Assembly: GCA_030668045.1 (NCBI GenBank)
Contig: DAOUUR010000047.1
Span: forward strand, 1 to 10,102
DNA: 10,102 nucleotides
Source of the DNA: a bacterium
GTDB taxonomy: Bacteria; Zixibacteria; MSB-5A5; GN15; FEB-12
Reading direction: 5' to 3'
Positions 4,404 to 10,102 of the stretch are shown piece after piece. Position 1 is the stretch's first letter. Every line of letters begins with the position of its first letter. Made by a program: the position numbers and the translations under genes. A model generated the notes under the pieces. That model was not told the DNA's origin. It saw only the letters and a program-made list of their open reading frames with translations, and did not search any database.

Positions 4404-6662
4404 ATGCTCGGCAACCAAATTGTAACTTTTCAACGCGCGATCCTGCTGATCCTCGGTATCTGTCTGCTGGGTTTGCTTTTTGTGCCCTCGGCGCCGGTTC
4501 GGGCCGCCGATCTGGTCGACTACACTCTCTGTGACGTCCGCGTCCTCTATGTTTTCGATGAACCGACCCGTATCGACTGGCCAACGATATACTACTTAAA
4601 TGACCATTACGGCTGCCGCGTTGATCTGGTAACAATCAGGCCACGGGCGAGATTGCTGAAAGAGAGTTTCGAAATTGAAGATCGGCAATTGTATCTCTAT
4701 CAATGTCACGTTCCTTTCGCCGACTCCGCTTGGACCGATTCGCTTGGGGTCGATCTCTTTAGTGACCGCCGCCCCGATATCGTCATCTTTGGCCATCTGG
4801 GCAACGATGGTCTCGCCGCGAAATTCAAAGAGTACCTGTTCCAATTGCCAACCGCACCGGAACTGACTTTTAACATCCTGAAAATATATCAGCATGCGGT
4901 CGGCGGCACGACACCACAAAACGATCTGGGCAGGGTTATTCTTAATGGACGCGAACAAGCCCGCCGATACGCCGACAGGATCGACGCTGAAGTACCGTTT
5001 TTCTATCCGTGGTATAGCTCTGATCAGTTCCGGCCGGACAAGCTCATTCACTATACCCTCATCCGCAAGGAACTGGCCGCCGAGTCACCCGAAGTTGATT
5101 TTCTCTCCGGCATCAATCCGTCCCGGGTGGTTGATATCACGATGGCCCTGCCGGCAAAAGGTCCCATGAAAGCGACCTTTGTCAAGCAGTCGAGGAAATT
5201 CGCAACGTTCTTCAACGCTTCCCGGCAATCATTTGGAAAAGAGAAAGCGGAACAAATCCTCTCGGGGTATCGGGAACTACGCAACCTGAGAGATCATCGC
5301 GATTTTGCCGCCGACTCTATCGCCACGACCGACTACTTGCCCTACCTCTACGATCTGATGGGCAAGGCGGAAAAAGCTGCCCTGCACGCAGTCGGTGCAA
5401 CATGGGAAGGCCGCACGCTGCTTCACGATTCACCGCACGGACCGAAGCTTAAATTCAACGTCTCGATTTCCGCCAATGGTCCCAAGGAAGTGCGCGTTAC
5501 CAACGTGAGTTTTCATCCGTACTGGGATACGACAATCATTGTCCTTGACGAAGAAGATAAAATCATTCAGCCGCATCAGTCGCTCGTTCGTGAATATCTT
5601 GTCGATATTGAACGGACACGTCTTGAAGCTTCGATGCCCGAATCGCTCCTCTTCTCCGCTGAAATCGTTTATGGACAGATTCCGCTGCAGGTCACCAGCG
5701 TCCTTCCGATCTGGGAAGCTCCCAAACTGGGAATAGCATTCGACCCGGACTTCCGTTTTGTACTGCCTCCGGGCGGTCTTGATGGTGACCGCATTGTCTC
5801 GTCGATGAACTGGAAGTTGATTATTACCAAGCCATACAATTATACCGGTAAGATTAAGATCAATCTGGAACCACCACGCGGCCTCTTTGCGGGCGCCTAC
5901 CGGCAGGAGTTGATGCTTGATGTGGGCACTTCTCGCGAGACTGTCAGGGTGCCGTTCTCAATATCAAATTTGTTTGAACAGGGTATCCAAAAGGCATCGG
6001 TCACCCTCTCGGTTGACGACAGACCTGTGACCTCTACTACAGCTCGAATCCGCATTGCCGCCTGCCATGTGGCCGAAACAATCAAGATTGGATTTATGCC
6101 CGACACCACCGGTCTGCTGGAAGATTTGCTGCGGATGACCGACGCCACCATCACGCCGCTGACTGATCGCATGCTTGTTACCGGCGACCTTTTTCCATAC
6201 AACGTCATTGTCGTAGGTTCGGCAGCATTCCGTAGCTATCCATCGTTTAGAAAAGTCAGCGACCGTATCGACGATTACCTCAGGGACGGCGGCTCTATTA
6301 TCGTGTTTGGACAACCGGACGACTGGCCCGAAGGCGCTTTGCCGATCTCTCTGGTTCCGGATGCTGAAGAGATCACAGGTACCGATGCCATCATGCACCA
6401 GCAGGAAGCCCGGCTTTTGAGCCAGCCGTATAAGATTGATCAAGCTCAATTGCTGGCGGATTTTGGATCACTCCGACCGGTGGCCACAGCCGATGTTGCC
6501 CCGGCTGAACAAGTGCTGGTGACTGCTTCCGGGGGCACGCTCATTTCGGTCAGCCGCATTGGCGACGGTCAGATAATTTTTTGCGGTATGCCCCTTCTTG
6601 AAATGGCCTCAGAGCTAAAACTCGAAGCGATCCATCTGCTGGCTAATTTGCTGAACTATTGA
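4404..6662 (+). CDS. Exported protein of unknown function with a GATase-like C-terminal region
   Basis: A 752-residue protein I cannot assign to a named family. Residues 1-34 look like a Sec signal peptide: Arg11, hydrophobic core 12-27, and cleavage likely after VRA (32-34), so it is probably periplasmic or secreted. The mature N-terminal part shows alpha/beta patterns (VRVLYVFDE at 45-53, PDIVIFGHLG at 124-133). The middle, about 345-555, is beta-rich and lacks obvious catalytic motifs, like a NEW3/immunoglobulin-type sandwich. Residues about 560-752 (NVIVVGSAAFRSYP at 600-613, YLRDGGSIIVFG at 625-636, GDGQIIFCG at 720-728) resemble the amidotransferase-like domain attached to some PIG-L deacetylases. 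However, no HPDD deacetylase motif and no clear Cys-His-Glu triad is present, so a binding rather than catalytic role is plausible. ATG 4404 is chosen because it starts the signal peptide; GTG 4335 would bury it behind 23 residues. Only domain-level resemblance is claimed. Confidence 0.75.
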   Translation: MLGNQIVTFQRAILLILGICLLGLLFVPSAPVRAADLVDYTLCDVRVLYVFDEPTRIDWPTIYYLNDHYGCRVDLVTIRPRARLLKESFEIEDRQLYLYQCHVPFADSAWTDSLGVDLFSDRRPDIVIFGHLGNDGLAAKFKEYLFQLPTAPELTFNILKIYQHAVGGTTPQNDLGRVILNGREQARRYADRIDAEVPFFYPWYSSDQFRPDKLIHYTLIRKELAAESPEVDFLSGINPSRVVDITMALPAKGPMKATFVKQSRKFATFFNASRQSFGKEKAEQILSGYRELRNLRDHRDFAADSIATTDYLPYLYDLMGKAEKAALHAVGATWEGRTLLHDSPHGPKLKFNVSISANGPKEVRVTNVSFHPYWDTTIIVLDEEDKIIQPHQSLVREYLVDIERTRLEASMPESLLFSAEIVYGQIPLQVTSVLPIWEAPKLGIAFDPDFRFVLPPGGLDGDRIVSSMNWKLIITKPYNYTGKIKINLEPPRGLFAGAYRQELMLDVGTSRETVRVPFSISNLFEQGIQKASVTLSVDDRPVTSTTARIRIAACHVAETIKIGFMPDTTGLLEDLLRMTDATITPLTDRMLVTGDLFPYNVIVVGSAAFRSYPSFRKVSDRIDDYLRDGGSIIVFGQPDDWPEGALPISLVPDAEEITGTDAIMHQQEARLLSQPYKIDQAQLLADFGSLRPVATADVAPAEQVLVTASGGTLISVSRIGDGQIIFCGMPLLEMASELKLEAIHLLANLLNY

Positions 6663-6671
6663 CCCCTTCAA

Positions 6672-6699
6672 TTGCTATAAAGCCTCAAGTTTGTATCTT
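6672..6699 (+). promoter_or_regulatory. Putative promoter of the ABC exporter operon
   Basis: TTGCTA at 6672-6677, a 16-base spacer, and TATCTT at 6694-6699 make a weak sigma70-like promoter. The same bases read as TTG, 19 bases, TATCTTTG (6694-6701), which matches the Bacteroidetes-type promoter TTG-N19-TAnnTTTG. Start would be near 6706, about 18 bases before the ATG. Only a weak SD-like GTGAG (6716-6720) precedes the gene. Confidence 0.4.
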
Positions 6700-6723
6700 T
6701 GTGCAACCAGATTGTGTGAGTGA

Positions 6724-8493
6724 ATGACAGACGACGCATCACAACCTAAATCAGAACGACCAAGGTTCTCTACCGTAACGGGATATTTCAAGCGCTACCG
6801 GTATTATCTGATATTCGGTGGGGTGGCTGTTGTCATGGCCAACAGTCTGGCCCTCATCACGCCACTGGTCACCAGAAAGATATTTGATCTCTTTCAATTG
6901 GAAGCATCCCACAACGAGCTTCTCAAGTACGTTCTGCTCCTGATCGGTCTGGCTGTGGCGTCTGGGTTTTTCAGATTCATGATGAGGCGGACGATCATCT
7001 GGATGTCGCGCCACATCGAATACGACCTGCGCGGGGATCTTTTTGCCCATCTCCTCAAACTCTCACCGTCGTATTATCACAAAACGCGTACCGGTGACAT
7101 GATGGCCCGCATGACCAACGACCTTGAAGCGGTTCGCCAGATGATCGGCCCCGGCGTCATGTATATCTCCAACGCTATCGTCAATCTGGTTGTTGGCTTT
7201 TCGGTAATGATCTACCTCTCACCCAAGCTCACTCTGTTTGCGGCCATTCCGTTGATAATCCTGCCGATCTCAACTAATAAGGTTGGCAATCTGATGCACC
7301 GCCGCTCCACGAAAATCCAGGAACACTTCTCGCATCTCACTACTGCCGCACAGGAAAACCTAGCCGGAATACGAGTGGTCAAAGCTTATGGTCAGCAGAA
7401 GCAGGAGATATCCCATTTTGCCGGACTGTCGAGACGATACGTTTCTCTCAACATGGACTTAGCCAAAGTTTTTGGTGTCTTTTTTCCATTGATGCGGCTG
7501 GTGGCCGGACTCTCAACGCTGGCTGTTCTCTATTTTGGAGGCCTCGAAGTTATTTCTGGTAACATCTCTCTGGGCACGATGGTCGCCTTCTTTGCCTACC
7601 TCGCCATTATGATGTGGCCGGTGATCGCCCTTGGCTGGGTTCTCTCGCTCTATCAACGTGGGACCGCCTCCCTTGATCGTATCAATCAGATGCTTTTCAC
7701 ATCACCGGAGATCAAGAACGGAGACGGTCAGCCTCACGTACAACCAATGAAAGGCGGGATTGAGTTTCGCCACCTGCACTTTTCCTACAATGGGGAACCG
7801 GTGCTCAACGATATCAACCTGTTTATCGCACCCGGACAGACAGTCGGAATAGTCGGTCTGACTGGCTCGGGTAAAACTACGCTGGTTTCTCTTCTGGGTC
7901 GCCTCTATCAGGTCGAACGTAACAATCTCTTTATCGACGGCATTGACATCAACGATTGGGACCTGCAGCAACTTCGCCGACAGATCGGGTTTGTAACTCA
8001 GGAGCCGTTTCTCTTCTCCGATACGCTTCACGAAAACATCCTCTTTGGCCGCAAGGTCGGCGACATGGTCACAACAAAACAGGCCGCTCAAACTGCCGCT
8101 CTTGATTCTGAGATTGAGAATTTCCCCGACAAGTACGACACAATCGTTGGGGAACGCGGGATCACACTATCGGGGGGACAAAAACAACGTACCGCTATTG
8201 CCCGGGCAATTATCGACAATCCGGCCATTCTGGTTCTCGACGACGCTACATCGTCGGTCGATACCGAAACGGAAGATCAAATTGGCCGCCGGATCAAATC
8301 GGTGCTGGAAGGACGAACGGCTCTGATCATCTCCCACCGGTTGTCATCGGTGAAAGACGCCGACCTTATCATCTACCTGCGCGACGGTCGTATCGCTGAA
8401 CGCGGTGACCACGATCAACTACTGAAACAGGGCGGACACTACGCCGACCTGTACCGAACACAACTGATGGCCGAAGAGCTGGAAAAGTTATGA
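6724..8493 (+). CDS. ABC exporter half-transporter, subunit 1 (degenerate Walker B)
   Basis: Inner-membrane half-transporter: an N-terminal ABC-exporter transmembrane domain (roughly six helices within residues 28-310) fused to a nucleotide-binding domain (about 345-580). The 589 residues are typical. Visible NBD motifs are the A-loop Tyr355, Walker A GLTGSGKTT at 378-386, Q-loop Gln426, signature LSGGQ at 482-486, Walker B ILVLDD at 502-507, D-loop SSVD at 510-513 and switch His538. The residue after Walker B Asp506 is Asp507, not the catalytic Glu, so this subunit's ATP site should be slow or inactive. Coupling helix motifs such as YYHKTRTGDMMARMTND at 117-133 mark the multidrug/lipid exporter branch (MdlA, BmrC, TM287-like). 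The next gene overlaps it by ATGA and encodes a complementary subunit. Substrate unknown. Confidence 0.93.
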   Translation: MTDDASQPKSERPRFSTVTGYFKRYRYYLIFGGVAVVMANSLALITPLVTRKIFDLFQLEASHNELLKYVLLLIGLAVASGFFRFMMRRTIIWMSRHIEYDLRGDLFAHLLKLSPSYYHKTRTGDMMARMTNDLEAVRQMIGPGVMYISNAIVNLVVGFSVMIYLSPKLTLFAAIPLIILPISTNKVGNLMHRRSTKIQEHFSHLTTAAQENLAGIRVVKAYGQQKQEISHFAGLSRRYVSLNMDLAKVFGVFFPLMRLVAGLSTLAVLYFGGLEVISGNISLGTMVAFFAYLAIMMWPVIALGWVLSLYQRGTASLDRINQMLFTSPEIKNGDGQPHVQPMKGGIEFRHLHFSYNGEPVLNDINLFIAPGQTVGIVGLTGSGKTTLVSLLGRLYQVERNNLFIDGIDINDWDLQQLRRQIGFVTQEPFLFSDTLHENILFGRKVGDMVTTKQAAQTAALDSEIENFPDKYDTIVGERGITLSGGQKQRTAIARAIIDNPAILVLDDATSSVDTETEDQIGRRIKSVLEGRTALIISHRLSSVKDADLIIYLRDGRIAERGDHDQLLKQGGHYADLYRTQLMAEELEKL

Positions 8494-10102
8494 GCAAGGC
8501 CAATCACCTACACGAAGAAGAGATCCTTGGGAAGGCCTACGATGCCCGGTTGATGAAACGACTGATAACGTATGTGCGCCCTTATCGCTGGGTGGTAGTG
8601 GGAGCGGTGACGGCCCTGTTGATTAATTCGTTCGGCAGTATTCTTATGGCTCTGATCACTAAGGAAGCAATCGACGACTACATCCTTCCCGGTGATATCG
8701 CCGGCCTCTCAAGTATCCTCTGGTTGTACATTGGCATTCTCTCTGCGATTTTTGTGACCAGCTATTTCCAGATTTACCTCACTGCCTTGATGGGACAACG
8801 TGTTCAGGACGATATCCGCAACGAGATTTTCAGTCATCTACAGCGGTTGCACCTGGGGTTCTTTGATCGCAATCCGGTCGGGCGCCTGGTCACCAGGGTG
8901 ACTAACGATGTAAACACTCTCAATGAAATGTTCTCAAGTGGCGTAGTGTCAATTATCGGTGACATTTTTCTGCTGGTGTTGATTGTTGCCGCCATGCTCT
9001 ATCTCAACTGGCAGTTGGCCCTGATTACGTTCGTGGTCGTGCCCCTGTTGGTGACGGTAACCTTTATCTTTCGGGCAAGAGCCCGCGATGCCTACCGCTT
9101 GGTTCGGCTCAAGCTGGCGCGGCTCAACGCTTTTGTGCAGGAGCATATCACCGGAATGACAGTCGTTCAGCTATTCACTCGCGAACGGGCGACCTACGAG
9201 AAATTCGATACGATTAACACCGACCTTCAGAAACAACATTTCAGGTCCGTTACCTACTACGCCATATTCTATCCGACCATTGAGATCATCGGAGCGCTTT
9301 CGCTCGGACTTCTTTTCTATTATGGTGGCATACGCATCATTGACGAGCGACTCACATTCGGCGAGATGGTCGCGTTTATCTTTCTTGTCGAACAGTTTTT
9401 CCGACCGATCCGTGACCTCTCCGAGAAGTACAATATCCTGCAGGCATCGATGGCTTCCTCGGAACGAATCTTCGCGCTCCTGGATACCAAACCGGAGATC
9501 ACAGAAAAACCACAACCGACCCGGATCAAACGGTTTGAGGGACGCATCGAACTTGAAAAACTCTGGTTCGCCTACAATAGCGATAACTGGGTGCTGCGCG
9601 ATGTCTCGTTCAAAGTTGAACCCGGCCAGAAGGTCGCTATAGTCGGAGCTACCGGCGCCGGGAAAACTTCACTGGTCTCGCTGTTGTACCGATTCTACAA
9701 TTACCAGAAGGGCTGCGTCCGCATTGATGGTGTCGATTTGCCCGACTTGCCGATTGATGAATACCGAGCACATCTCGGACTGGTTCTGCAGGATGTTTTC
9801 CTTTTCAGCGGCAACTACGCCGGGAATGTACGTCTCCGCGAACCCGCCATCTCCGACGAACAGGTTTACCGCGCGCTCACGCGGGTCGGTTTTGATCGAT
9901 TCCTCGCAGCCTCCCCCAACGGCATAGACACTGAAATCAGGGAGAGGGGAGCGACGCTTTCTACCGGCCAGAAGCAATTGCTGTCGTTTGCCCGCGCCCT
10001 GGCCTTTGATCCGGACATCCTCATTCTTGATGAAGCCACCAGCTCTGTTGACACTGAAACCGAAATTATGATTCAAAAAGCGCTCGACGAATTGCTGAAG
10101 GA
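8490..10102 (+). CDS. ABC exporter half-transporter, subunit 2, 3'-truncated by window edge
   Basis: Partner of the preceding half-transporter. ATG at 8490 overlaps the upstream stop (ATGA, 8490-8493), a classic coupled arrangement giving balanced subunits. 537 residues are visible; roughly 50-80 C-terminal residues, including the switch-His region, are cut off. The transmembrane domain spans about 30-310, with FFDRNPVGRLVTRVTNDVNTLNE at 124-146 typical of MdlB/TM288-type subunits. NBD motifs are Walker A GATGAGKTS at 386-394, Q-loop Gln434, signature STGQKQ at 491-496 (consensus SGGQ), Walker B LILDE at 511-515 with the catalytic Glu515, and D-loop SSVD at 518-521. Its intact Walker B and altered signature complement subunit 1, indicating an obligate heterodimer with one consensus and one degenerate ATP site. 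The frame is open to the last base. Confidence 0.93.
   Translation, partial: MSKANHLHEEEILGKAYDARLMKRLITYVRPYRWVVVGAVTALLINSFGSILMALITKEAIDDYILPGDIAGLSSILWLYIGILSAIFVTSYFQIYLTALMGQRVQDDIRNEIFSHLQRLHLGFFDRNPVGRLVTRVTNDVNTLNEMFSSGVVSIIGDIFLLVLIVAAMLYLNWQLALITFVVVPLLVTVTFIFRARARDAYRLVRLKLARLNAFVQEHITGMTVVQLFTRERATYEKFDTINTDLQKQHFRSVTYYAIFYPTIEIIGALSLGLLFYYGGIRIIDERLTFGEMVAFIFLVEQFFRPIRDLSEKYNILQASMASSERIFALLDTKPEITEKPQPTRIKRFEGRIELEKLWFAYNSDNWVLRDVSFKVEPGQKVAIVGATGAGKTSLVSLLYRFYNYQKGCVRIDGVDLPDLPIDEYRAHLGLVLQDVFLFSGNYAGNVRLREPAISDEQVYRALTRVGFDRFLAASPNGIDTEIRERGATLSTGQKQLLSFARALAFDPDILILDEATSSVDTETEIMIQKALDELLK

Noticed and set aside
4537..4650. PIG-L deacetylase N-terminal domain in the exported protein
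   Set aside because: The strand pattern VRVLYVF...VDLVTI is vaguely similar, but the HPDD metal-binding motif is absent, so the assignment is not supportable.
9280..9642. Plus-strand reading frame (120 codons) inside the second ABC subunit
   Set aside because: It is out of frame with the clearly conserved ABC exporter sequence, Ser/Arg-rich and without motifs. It is a shadow.
6724..10102. Similarity between the two ABC genes as a duplication or repeat element
   Set aside because: They are ancient paralogues sharing family motifs only; their nucleotide sequences show no long identical blocks by eye.

Overview
The window reads as one continuous stretch of ordinary bacterial chromosome of moderate GC. 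All genes lie on the + strand and no mobile element, CRISPR array, tRNA or rRNA was seen. The order fabG-acpP-fabF-rnc, and a FabF whose residues around Cys163 and around residues 267-275 (AYHMTAPHP) resemble Bacteroidetes/Chlorobi homologues, suggest a member or relative of the FCB superphylum, perhaps an uncultured lineage such as Zixibacteria. That placement is inference from remembered family features and was not computed. No stretch longer than about 120 bases lacks a gene.

Layout. Positions 1-3011 hold a type II fatty acid synthesis block: the 3' end of fabG (3-oxoacyl-ACP reductase), acpP (acyl carrier protein) and fabF (3-oxoacyl-ACP synthase II). rnc (RNase III) follows with no intergenic base. 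FabG reduces and FabF condenses acyl chains carried on AcpP, so the three work as one elongation module; rnc is a common passenger in this operon. A 121-base gap with a palindrome inside a larger inverted repeat and a sigma70-like promoter leads to etfB (electron transfer flavoprotein beta subunit, 3133-3918). etfB ends in a strong intrinsic terminator and has no etfA beside it. A small single-domain cupin (3973-4332) follows, starting at TTG behind a strong Shine-Dalgarno sequence.

Positions 4404-6662 encode a 752-residue exported protein that I cannot assign to a named family. It has a clean signal peptide, an alpha/beta N-terminal part, a beta-rich middle, and a C-terminal part resembling the glutamine-amidotransferase-like domain attached to some PIG-L deacetylases. 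Its promoter lies so close to the start codon that the mRNA could be leaderless. The last 3.4 kb encode two half-size ABC exporters joined by an ATGA overlap (6724-8493 and 8490 to beyond the window end). Subunit 1 has Asp in place of the catalytic Glu after Walker B, and subunit 2 has an altered signature motif (STGQ). This complementary pattern marks a heterodimeric exporter with one degenerate ATP site, as in TM287/288 and BmrCD.

Most of the window is conserved housekeeping sequence. The items most worth a second look are the unassigned exported protein, the orphan etfB, the cupin promoter apparently embedded in the etfB 3' end and terminator, and the asymmetric ABC exporter. I found no convincing evidence of a wholly new system.
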